Shown: positions 1 through 6,465 of the stretch, piece after piece | Position numbering within the stretch: the first letter of the stretch is position 1 | Layout of the letters: every line of letters starts with the position of its first letter | DNA from: Bdellovibrionales bacterium | GTDB taxonomy: Bacteria; Bdellovibrionota_G; JALEGL01; JAGRAY01 | Length of the DNA: 6,518 bases | Direction: 5' to 3' | Assembly (NCBI GenBank): GCA_020434375.1 | Contig: JAGRAY010000101.1 | Location: forward strand, 1-6,518 | Made by a program: the position numbers and the translations under genes | The notes under the pieces: generated by a model | Database searches by the model: none | What the model was told of the DNA's origin: nothing | What the model saw: the letters and a program-made list of their open reading frames with translations, nothing else

Positions 1-1411
1 AGCTCATGGAATCAAAGTAGTCTGGTGCAAATAGAACTTTGAAATCTCCCGTAAAAAGATCGGTCCACCGACCCTCTCTTTCTTTAGCTTTTTCCATTGT
101 AGCTAAAACTTCACCGTATTTCTTTTTAATACCTTGATTGCACTCCGTCGAAAATTGTCTTGAAAAACTATTGTATTCAGAAGGAACATCTACTTCGAAT
201 GAAGTCTTTTGAAACATTCGCGGGTATTCTTGATTTTCTTCCCAAGCAGGCAAATATGGATAGCCAAATGTCAACAATAGTTCCTCTGTGCTAAAATCGA
301 GATATCCCTCAAAATTCACCAAAACTTTTTTATTGTCTGATTTTTCGACGAACTGCTTTTTTCCCGAAACAAGATGTTCCGAGGCTGTACCAACATTATA
401 ATTTTCGGCAAAAGATCTAGCAAAAACCAAACCGACAACTTCTCCATAAGAGTTAATTAATGGTCCGCCACTATTCCCTGGACTTGCAGGTGCCGAGTAT
501 CGAAGATATTCAATATTTGGATCGTTAGGATCGGGTGTTGTGCTAGCCATAATGCCCTCACGAATAGCAATGCCTTCGCCGCCAACGTTTCCAACGGTGT
601 ATACTTTTTCGCCAATTTTATAGTCTTGGGAAAATCGTAAAACATTTTCTATGGCGAGGCCTGTGACCTCCAAGAACAAAAAGTCTCGTTTAAAATCAAA
701 ACCCAGAACCCTTCTTGGCTTAAATAGTTTTCCATCGTGCGTTCGAATCTGAAAGTTATCATTTATTTCTGCCAATTGGTTACCACGAATACAGTGAAAA
801 GCCGTCAAGATCACATTTGGTGCCACGATAAAGCCACTGCAAAAACCGGCTCGATCTTGAAAATCTTCATCTTTTAAGTTGGCATACTTCTTCAGGTCGT
901 TTATCAGACGTTGATCTTTAAGATGCTCAAATTCAACAATCTTAGGACGCACAAACGCAAGGAGTTCATTGGGATCCATGGGTTTTTTCCAAAAACTATG
1001 AATACTTATTAATATAGCCCCAAGAATAAAAATGGAAAAAGCACCTGCTAGCCATATCAGGTTTTTTCGATTGTGACGCAACTGCGCAGATAAATGCGAA
1101 AGATCATGAAGCTTGGATATTTCAGTATTGCCTTCCCAAAGCTGTGTTTCGGTTAAGAGCTCAATACCATGACCCAAGTCAATTGGCTTTTCTGCTGACA
1201 GTTTTTGAGGGCTCTTTGCACTTTTCGCGTTCTCACGAAGATCTTGATAAAACCACTCATCGTTTTCATGGTATATTCTGCCATGTTGGCGACTAATGTT
1301 TTGATGGGCCAAAGGTAAGTCGCAATCTTTTTCTCGCCCTAAAGTATATTCTCCAGGTTTTAATTCTTTTTCCAAAAGAATGAGACCCAAATACCTCACA
1401 AAAATTTTCAT
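1..1411 (-). CDS. FHA domain - transmembrane - trypsin/HtrA-like serine protease, 3' end beyond window
   Basis: This frame is open from an ATG at 1411 to the window edge (470 codons, no stop), so the C-terminus is missing. Residues about 1-90 look like an FHA domain, with TLGR at 23-26 and ISRQHGRI at 39-46. The usual NGT loop after QDL (56-58) is not recognisable. Basic residues 112-116 precede a single hydrophobic helix at about 118-137, which predicts FHA inside and the rest in the periplasm. The protease domain (about 185-350) has TAFHC with His206, KRDFLF with Asp243 and PGNSGGP with Ser314. Cys191 and Cys207 sit exactly like the chymotrypsin Cys42-Cys58 pair, which fits an oxidising compartment. 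The triad spacing is nearer HtrA than pancreatic trypsin. Residues about 350-470 match nothing I recognise, and no PDZ domain is visible. The start overlaps the nth stop as ATGA, with GGGGAAG just upstream. Substrate and trigger are unknown. Confidence 0.9.
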   Translation of the reverse strand, partial: MKIFVRYLGLILLEKELKPGEYTLGREKDCDLPLAHQNISRQHGRIYHENDEWFYQDLRENAKSAKSPQKLSAEKPIDLGHGIELLTETQLWEGNTEISKLHDLSHLSAQLRHNRKNLIWLAGAFSIFILGAILISIHSFWKKPMDPNELLAFVRPKIVEFEHLKDQRLINDLKKYANLKDEDFQDRAGFCSGFIVAPNVILTAFHCIRGNQLAEINDNFQIRTHDGKLFKPRRVLGFDFKRDFLFLEVTGLAIENVLRFSQDYKIGEKVYTVGNVGGEGIAIREGIMASTTPDPNDPNIEYLRYSAPASPGNSGGPLINSYGEVVGLVFARSFAENYNVGTASEHLVSGKKQFVEKSDNKKVLVNFEGYLDFSTEELLLTFGYPYLPAWEENQEYPRMFQKTSFEVDVPSEYNSFSRQFSTECNQGIKKKYGEVLATMEKAKEREGRWTDLFTGDFKVLFAPDYFDSMS

Positions 1412-2082
1412 TTCTTCCCCATAGGACAAAGATTTTGAAGTTCACACAACTCGCATTTTGGGCGCAAAGAAGAGCAAACACGTCGACCATGAGATATCAG
1501 CCAATGGGACCAAAGCGTCCACTTATTTTTAGGTACTATTTTCATGAGATCTCTTTCTATTTTAACGGGATCTTTATGTTTGGTGAATCCTAAACGGCGA
1601 CTCAATCGCCCCACATGGGTATCAACAACGATCCCTTCATTCTTCCCAAATGCATTACCCAACACCACATTCGCTGTTTTGCGGCCAACACCAGGCAATG
1701 ACGTTAATTCTTCCATAGTTTCAGGAACATGTCCTTTAAATTCATCGACAATACGCTCGCAAGTGCCTTTGATCGATTTCGCTTTATTGTGATAAAAACC
1801 CGTCGATCGAACCATGTCTTCCAGGTCTTTGATTTTGGCCTTAGCTAGGAGTTTTGCCGAAGGATATTTCTTAAACAACGGTGGTGTGACTTTATTGACT
1901 CTGGCATCCGTACATTGCGCCGAAAGAATTGTAGAGATCAAAAGCTGCAGAGGATTCTTATGAGTAAGCGCACAATGCGCATCGGGATACAAACTTTCGA
2001 GCTTTGAAATAACTTTGGCTCTACGCTCGCTGTCTCGCGAAATAGGTTTCAATTTCTTTTGTGGTCTTCGTGTTAAAGACAT
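1408..2082 (-). CDS. nth: Endonuclease III (DNA glycosylase / AP lyase)
   Basis: This 224-residue protein removes oxidised pyrimidines from DNA and cleaves the resulting abasic site by beta-elimination. The helix-hairpin-helix motif LPGVGRKTAN (129-138) carries the catalytic Lys135, and VDTHVGRLS (153-161) carries the catalytic Asp154. The C-terminal [4Fe-4S] ligands are Cys203, Cys210, Cys213 and Cys219 with the family spacing C-x6-C-x2-C-x5-C. The core aligns well with the Bacillus and E. coli enzymes from about residue 17 (PDAHC, HKNPLQLLIS, LSAQCTDA). The first 20 codons overlap the end of polX and encode a Lys/Arg-rich extension. I see no ATG, GTG or TTG near the family start that could replace ATG 2082, and AAGGAGGA lies 13 bases upstream of it. 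The stop overlaps the next gene as ATGA. All catalytic residues are present, so the enzyme should be active. Confidence 0.96.
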   Translation of the reverse strand: MSLTRRPQKKLKPISRDSERRAKVISKLESLYPDAHCALTHKNPLQLLISTILSAQCTDARVNKVTPPLFKKYPSAKLLAKAKIKDLEDMVRSTGFYHNKAKSIKGTCERIVDEFKGHVPETMEELTSLPGVGRKTANVVLGNAFGKNEGIVVDTHVGRLSRRLGFTKHKDPVKIERDLMKIVPKNKWTLWSHWLISHGRRVCSSLRPKCELCELQNLCPMGKK

Positions 2083-3745
2083 GGTCTTTTGTCAGTCCTC
2101 CTTTTCTAGCCATAGAAACACCCATTGTCACATGAGATAAGCCTTCAACATCATGAGCATCCGGATTTATTGAAATATACGGGCAGTCATTTCGATTTGT
2201 ATAGAGTATACGCCAGTCAAGATCCAGTCGATGAGGATTTGCATTGAGTTCGACAATTTTGCCTTCCTTTTTGGCAACATCAAGGATGCGTTGAACATCA
2301 ATTTGAAATCCATCTCGAGCCAAAAGGAGTCTGCCCGTCGGATGACCCAAAATGGTACAAAACGGATTTTCAAGGGCTCTTACACATCGCTTCGTCATTT
2401 CCTCTTGGCTCATCTTAAATCTGGAGTGCACCGACCCAATAACGAAGTCAAAACGTTTTAAAACGTGTTTTGGGTAATCTAAATTACCATCGCTTAAAAT
2501 GTCAGACTCAATGCCTTTAAAAATACGAATTTTTGGAAATTGTTTTTGAACCCGATCAATTTCGATGAACTGTGCATCAATATCTTTTTCTTTTAAACCA
2601 TGAGCATAAAATGCAGACTGACTATGGTCTGAAATCCCGATATACGTATATCCTCTCTCGCTAGCGGCTCTGACCATTTCTTCCAATGTATTTTTCCCAT
2701 CACTATAGTTTGTATGAACATGGAAAATACCACGGATATCTTCAAGCGTAATGATGTTGGGCAGCTGATGATCCTTTGACATTTCTATTTCAGACAGGCC
2801 TTCCCGCAACTCTGGTGGAATATAGTCGAGCTTGAGTTGCTCATATATATTGGCTTCCGTTTGGCATTTTACGAGTGACTCGCCTTTAAATAAACCGTAT
2901 TCATTCAAGATATATCCTTGCTTCTTTGCCAAGCCTCGAAGCAACGTATTGTGTTCTTTGCTGCCTGTAAAATGATGAAGCGCGAAAATGTATTCACTCT
3001 CTTTGACGACTCTCAAATCGACCTGAATACCACGGTAGCTAATACTCGATTTTGTGGTTCCATGTGAGATAACATCATTAGGGCTTACAAGATTGACAAA
3101 GCGTCGCATGACAACTTCTGCATTTTCTTGATCTGCCGAACAGACTAAATCAATATCGTGAATAGTTTCTTTTCTTCGCCTTAAACTTCCTGCAATTTCA
3201 ATTTGTTTGATTTCTTTCCACTTGGACATCTGTTGCAGCAAGACATGTGCTTGCTCGAAGGCCTCAGGATACAAAAACGTATTTCGACGTTGTTTTAATA
3301 ACGCAATACCCTTTAAAATTTTTTCCTGGGTTTTAGATCCAAAGCCGTCAAGTTTAACCAATCGATTTTCATGACAAGCATATTCAAGTTCGCCAAGTGA
3401 CTCTATCTGAAGTTCATCAAATAGTTTCTTCACTTTTTTCGGGCCAAGCCCTGGCACTTCTAAGAGCTCAAACAATGTGGACGGAAACGACTCACGAAGC
3501 GTTTTTAGCTCAAGCATCTCACCTGTATGAAAAAAATCTTGAATGTCCTTAGCGATCCCTGGGCCAACACCCTTAATTTTAGTGAGTTGACCTTTCTCTA
3601 AAGCCAATTCAAGATCATCGTCATGAGTCATAAGACTTCTGGCAGCGTTTTGATAGGCCCTCACTTTAAAGGGGTTAGCTCCTTTAAGTTCCAAAAGCGT
3701 GGCCATTTCTTCAAGTCGCCGTACGATGTCATTCGTTTTAGTCAA
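2021..3745 (-). CDS. polX: DNA polymerase/3'-5' exonuclease PolX (family X polymerase with PHP domain)
   Basis: This 574-residue protein is about the length of Bacillus PolX (about 570). Residues about 1-150 hold the helix-hairpin-helix 8 kDa-like region (KGVGPGIAKDI at 58-68, VPGLGPKKVKKL at 97-108). The polymerase palm has GSLRRRKETIHDIDL (186-200) with metal-binding Asp197 and Asp199, and VDLRVV with Asp243. The C-terminal PHP domain (about 338-574) keeps the expected metal ligands: FHVHTNYSDG (His342, His344, Asp349), SDHS (His374), GIESD (Glu413), SVHSRF (His440), GHPTG (His468) and NPDAH (Asp529, His531). Known homologues fill short gaps and process 3' ends in base-excision repair. The start is TTG at 3745 without a clear ribosome binding site. 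I prefer it because it restores the family N-terminus, whereas the first in-frame ATG (codon 14) would delete part of it. It follows the [2Fe-2S] gene by 62 bases and overlaps nth. Confidence 0.95.
   Translation of the reverse strand: MTKTNDIVRRLEEMATLLELKGANPFKVRAYQNAARSLMTHDDDLELALEKGQLTKIKGVGPGIAKDIQDFFHTGEMLELKTLRESFPSTLFELLEVPGLGPKKVKKLFDELQIESLGELEYACHENRLVKLDGFGSKTQEKILKGIALLKQRRNTFLYPEAFEQAHVLLQQMSKWKEIKQIEIAGSLRRRKETIHDIDLVCSADQENAEVVMRRFVNLVSPNDVISHGTTKSSISYRGIQVDLRVVKESEYIFALHHFTGSKEHNTLLRGLAKKQGYILNEYGLFKGESLVKCQTEANIYEQLKLDYIPPELREGLSEIEMSKDHQLPNIITLEDIRGIFHVHTNYSDGKNTLEEMVRAASERGYTYIGISDHSQSAFYAHGLKEKDIDAQFIEIDRVQKQFPKIRIFKGIESDILSDGNLDYPKHVLKRFDFVIGSVHSRFKMSQEEMTKRCVRALENPFCTILGHPTGRLLLARDGFQIDVQRILDVAKKEGKIVELNANPHRLDLDWRILYTNRNDCPYISINPDAHDVEGLSHVTMGVSMARKGGLTKDHVFNTKTTKEIETYFARQRA
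2096..2103 (-). promoter_or_regulatory. Strong Shine-Dalgarno site for nth inside polX
   Basis: AAGGAGGA on the minus strand is a near-perfect ribosome binding sequence. It lies 13 bases before ATG 2082, longer than the usual 5-9. It is the strongest such site in the window and supports ATG 2082 as the nth start, within the last codons of polX. Confidence 0.6.
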
Positions 3746-3807
3746 GTTTAGAAATAAACCACGACTTTCAATTTAGAGCAAATGGTAGAGGTAAGATTTA
3801 CTCACAA

Positions 3808-4107
3808 TCATTTGATTTGAACGCCACTAGGTAATTTTTCGATTTCCATACCTTCCCGAGCCACATCCTGGCAACAAAGCATTCGTTCAAAGGATTGACC
3901 CTGCTTACGCACATTGGCGGCACAGTTTTCACAGTTTGCATTCCAACAAAAATTTTCAAAGGCTATTTTAAACCCGAGAAATTGAAAACATCTTAATAGT
4001 TCAAGGTGTTCAGGAACTTGAAAAGCCTGGCCCTCGACAACAATGGTCACAAGCTTGTCTATTTCACCATAAAGTCTAATCTCATCTTCTGTTTGTTTTT
4101 TAAGCAA
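3808..4107 (-). CDS. Small [2Fe-2S] ferredoxin-like (Fer2-type) protein
   Basis: This protein of up to 99 residues resembles the compact 2Fe-2S fold found at the N-terminus of NuoG and in small (2Fe-2S)-binding proteins. A beta-strand opening with VVEGQAFQVPEHLELL (23-38) matches the family pattern hydrophobic-xG-x-xVPxxxxLL. It is followed by FCWNANCENC with Cys54, Cys59 and Cys62, then LCCQDVAREGM, in which Cys79 aligns with the fourth ligand seven residues before GM. No other domain is present, so it is likely an electron carrier; its partner is unknown. The start is uncertain. TTG 4107 gives 99 residues, but GTG 4050 (80 residues) begins right at the Fer2 fold, and a possible promoter places the transcript start only a few bases before the TTG. 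It is the first gene of the minus-strand run leading to polX. Confidence 0.75.
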   Translation of the reverse strand: MLKKQTEDEIRLYGEIDKLVTIVVEGQAFQVPEHLELLRCFQFLGFKIAFENFCWNANCENCAANVRKQGQSFERMLCCQDVAREGMEIEKLPSGVQIK

Positions 4108-4117
4108 GGTAGAGACA

Positions 4118-4146
4118 ATTTTAGATGATTTTTGATACTATTTCCA
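4118..4146 (-). promoter_or_regulatory. Possible sigma70-type promoter for the [2Fe-2S]-polX-nth run
   Basis: On the minus strand TGGAAA (4141-4146) and TAAAAT (4118-4123) are separated by 17 bases; the -10 matches consensus at five of six positions and the -35 at four. The predicted transcript start, near 4111, would leave only about three bases before TTG 4107. On the plus strand the same gap holds a weaker pair, GAGACA (4112-4117) and TACTAT (4136-4141) with 18 bases between, possibly for the TonB-family gene. This is read by eye only. Confidence 0.35.
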
Positions 4147-4150
4147 GGTG
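4146..4150 (+). promoter_or_regulatory. Shine-Dalgarno site that decides the TonB-family start
   Basis: AGGTG lies six bases before ATG 4157, which is good spacing. The GTG at 4148, an alternative in-frame start three codons earlier, sits within this site and has no ribosome binding sequence of its own. I therefore prefer ATG 4157. Confidence 0.5.
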
Positions 4151-4156
4151 TATCCG

Positions 4157-4960
4157 ATGAGTTTAAAATCGCCTCTACCTAAATCGCTTGTGGCGTCGCT
4201 TTTACTGCACCTATTACTGTTTCTATTGTCTTCTCCTCTTTGGTTACCAAAGGCAGTTAAAAATATCCCTGAGAATTCTATTTTTAAAGTTAAATTTTTC
4301 AAACCAACCAAGGATCCCATAGATGGCCGTATTGTCGACCTGGAAACACCTGAGTCTCTGAGCGCGATTTCGCCAAAAACCAAAAACCTCTCAGACAAGA
4401 ACCGAGTCGTCGACAAAGAGACGCAGGCAAAGCGCACAGAAAATGCGAAGCAAGCCAGCAAAAATCGAAGTTCTAATGTCTTGCCAAAAAAGAATGGATT
4501 CAACTTTAGCCTCTCCAATGAATTCTTAAATCAACTTTCAACGAATCAAGAAAATACTGAGCCAAATCAATCGTCTGTTTCACCTAAAAACTATCTTCCC
4601 GACGTCGAATTTGGAGCCGAAACTCAAGTAAGTACACGTGAATTCAAGTATGCTTCGTTTTTTATTCGCATGAAGAGACAAATTGAATCGCAGTGGAACC
4701 CTCGAAGCATTGCGAGCACCCAACGTCTGGGGCGCCGAAATTACATCACATCACTTAACATCATTTTAGATAAAAACGGAAACCTCGAATTTGCCGAAGT
4801 CGCATCTTCTTCTGGAAATTTCTCCCTGGACCAAGAGGCACTTCGATCGGTTAAAGCTTCTGCACCGTTTTTAAACCCACCAAAAGGAATGATCGATAGC
4901 GACCAGAGAGTGTACATCTCTGATCTTCGCTTTATTTTGATGATGGGCGGTTTGTTCTAG
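4157..4960 (+). CDS. TonB-family protein (energy transducer TonB-like)
   Basis: This 267-residue protein has TonB architecture. It has a short N-terminus, one hydrophobic helix (about 11-30), a polar spacer (about 31-160) and a C-terminal TonB domain (about 163-262). The helix contains SLLLH (Ser14 and His18), the same Ser-x3-His spacing as the functional pair in E. coli TonB, which contacts ExbB/ExbD. The C-terminal domain shows FFIRMKRQIESQW (168-180), the DKNGNLEFAEVASSSG stretch (205-220), then LDQEAL and FLNPPKG, all typical of TonB_C. TonB-type proteins carry proton-motive energy from the inner membrane to outer-membrane transporters. The spacer is Lys/Ser/Asn-rich, not the Pro-Glu/Pro-Lys rod of classical TonB. 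No exbB, exbD or receptor gene is in the window, so the partner is unknown. It is divergent from the [2Fe-2S] gene and convergent with gcvPB, sharing a stop palindrome. A TolA-like or other envelope role is possible. Confidence 0.85.
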   Translation: MSLKSPLPKSLVASLLLHLLLFLLSSPLWLPKAVKNIPENSIFKVKFFKPTKDPIDGRIVDLETPESLSAISPKTKNLSDKNRVVDKETQAKRTENAKQASKNRSSNVLPKKNGFNFSLSNEFLNQLSTNQENTEPNQSSVSPKNYLPDVEFGAETQVSTREFKYASFFIRMKRQIESQWNPRSIASTQRLGRRNYITSLNIILDKNGNLEFAEVASSSGNFSLDQEALRSVKASAPFLNPPKGMIDSDQRVYISDLRFILMMGGLF

Positions 4961-6465
4961 TCTGATTCAGAATCATTCCAAGTCAATATGGGATGCCGAG
5001 CCGCTCGAGTTTCGTCCATTTTTTTAAACCCAGCGCGATGAGGTGCTGTCTTTACAATATCTGGATTATCCTTTGCCTCTTTTGCAATTTCGATCATGCT
5101 GTCAACAAATCGATCGAGCGTTGCCTTAGATTCAGTTTCGGTGGGTTCAATCATAAGTGCCCCCGAAACAACCAATGGAAAATAGACTGTCGGAGGATGG
5201 AATCCATAATCAATGATTCGCTTTGCAATATGAAGTGTCGATACGTGACTTTCTTTTTCTTGCCACTTATCTGTAAACACCACCTCGTGTAAAGACGGTT
5301 GTTCATAAGGCAAATGATAGCTACCTTTGAGTCTCGCTCGAATATAGTTAGCATTGAGCACAGCCGTATCACTTATGCTTTTTAGCTGATCACTCCCATA
5401 GGCATAGATATAACAAAGCGCACGAACCAACATGCCAAAATTCCCGTAAAACGCGCGAAATTTTCCCACTGAGTGGGGCACAGAATAATCTAGATCATAT
5501 CGATCTTCACCGTTTTTTCTGATCACCGGAATCGGGAGGTAGTCCACGAGATTTTCCGAAACCACCACGGGACCAGCTCCAGGACCGCCTCCTCCATGAG
5601 GCGTTGAGAACGTTTTATGCAGATTGATGTGCATGACATCAATGCCCATGGCTTTAAAATCAACTTGCCCGACCAATGCATTTAAGTTGGCGCCATCACA
5701 ATACATTAGCGCTCCTCGCTCATGCGCAAGTCTACTAATTTCGGAAATATTATTTTCGAATATTCCCAGTGTATTAGGTACCGTTAGCATCACCGCCGCA
5801 ATGGAGTCGTCTAGCAATTTCTCGATGTCTGCAAGTTCTATGGTGCCGTTGGGTCCAGATTTAACTTGTTTGACCAAAAATCCACAAAGCGCAGCACTGG
5901 CCGGGTTAGTGCCATGTGCAGAGTCTGGAACGATAATATATTTACGCTTTGAATCTCCTTTGTTTCGATGATAGGCAGCAATCATTTTTACGCCCACAAA
6001 TTCACCTTGCGCACCGGCCGCCGGATGCAAGCTGCAAGCTTTAAGACCCGTAATTTCAACCAACGCTTCTTGCAAAGAGAACATAACTTCCAACGCTCCC
6101 TGTGAAAATTGACTTGGCGTATACGGATGAAGACCCACGAAACCATCCATACCCGCCACTTTGTCGTTGATCTTTGGGTTGTATTTCATTGTACAAGATC
6201 CCAGAGGATAAAATCCGCCATCAATGCTAAAGTTGAGTTGTGACAATAGCGTAAAATGCCTAACCACTTCAAACTCAGAAAGTTCCGGTAGACCCTCAAA
6301 ATCGTCTCGCAAAAAGTCTTGTGGAAGCGACTCAACCTCCGCATCTGAGTTTTCGCTGGAGGTATAGCCTTTTGCACGCTGAACATTCTTTGAAATCGCA
6401 TGGGTTTCTTCATGCATATTGGGTACGTGATAATAGGGACGTTGAATATCAAAGCGTTTGTTCAT
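4957..6465 (-). CDS. gcvPB: Glycine dehydrogenase (decarboxylating) subunit 2, P-protein subunit B
   Basis: This 502-residue protein is the PLP-binding half of the split P-protein of the glycine cleavage system. The P-protein decarboxylates glycine and passes the aminomethyl group to the lipoyl arm of H-protein in the cytoplasm. Diagnostic motifs are GGFYPLGSCTMKYNP (83-97), SLHPAAGAQGE (145-155), DSAHGTNPASAA (181-192), CDGANLNA with Asp257, and HINLHKTFSTPHGGGGPG (279-296), in which Lys284 is the expected Schiff-base lysine. The length is slightly above the usual 480-490. The start at ATG 6465 overlaps the stop of the upstream gene as ATGA. There is no clear ribosome binding site, so translation probably depends on coupling. 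gcvT and gcvH are not in the window. The 3' end overlaps the end of the convergent TonB-family gene by four bases. Confidence 0.97.
   Translation of the reverse strand: MNKRFDIQRPYYHVPNMHEETHAISKNVQRAKGYTSSENSDAEVESLPQDFLRDDFEGLPELSEFEVVRHFTLLSQLNFSIDGGFYPLGSCTMKYNPKINDKVAGMDGFVGLHPYTPSQFSQGALEVMFSLQEALVEITGLKACSLHPAAGAQGEFVGVKMIAAYHRNKGDSKRKYIIVPDSAHGTNPASAALCGFLVKQVKSGPNGTIELADIEKLLDDSIAAVMLTVPNTLGIFENNISEISRLAHERGALMYCDGANLNALVGQVDFKAMGIDVMHINLHKTFSTPHGGGGPGAGPVVVSENLVDYLPIPVIRKNGEDRYDLDYSVPHSVGKFRAFYGNFGMLVRALCYIYAYGSDQLKSISDTAVLNANYIRARLKGSYHLPYEQPSLHEVVFTDKWQEKESHVSTLHIAKRIIDYGFHPPTVYFPLVVSGALMIEPTETESKATLDRFVDSMIEIAKEAKDNPDIVKTAPHRAGFKKMDETRAARHPILTWNDSESD

Noticed and set aside
457..645. 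Minus-strand 62-codon open frame within the protease gene, as a sign that the gene is frameshifted
   Set aside because: It is in a different frame. The protease frame is continuous from 1411 to the window edge, with His206, Asp243 and Ser314 all in phase.
1544..1792. Plus-strand 82-codon open frame opposite nth
   Set aside because: It lies opposite the conserved helix-hairpin-helix and catalytic region of nth and has no features of its own.
2639..2652. Perfect 14-base palindrome GATATACGTATATC
   Set aside because: It lies inside the PHP-domain coding sequence of polX, and a palindrome of this length is expected by chance in several kilobases. No second copy was noticed.
3746..3807. Gap between the [2Fe-2S] gene and polX as a terminator or separate promoter
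   Set aside because: I see no stable hairpin with a T-run and no convincing -35/-10 pair, so read-through is the simpler reading.
4138..4518. Minus-strand 126-codon open frame opposite the TonB-family gene
   Set aside because: It is antisense to a convincing TonB-family protein, has no recognisable domain, and crosses the divergent promoter gap.
4963..4975. Inverted repeat TGATTC-A-GAATCA next to the shared stop, considered as a bidirectional terminator
   Set aside because: The arms are short, a realistic loop leaves only five base pairs, and no T-run follows in either direction.
4997..5025. CGAG-CCG-CTCG mini-hairpin followed by a T7 run, considered as a terminator for the TonB-family gene
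   Set aside because: The stem is only four base pairs and the T-run begins more than ten bases after it; both are inside gcvPB coding sequence.
5624..5971. Plus-strand 115-codon open frame within gcvPB
   Set aside because: It is a shadow of the highly conserved PLP-binding region of gcvPB and shows no family resemblance.
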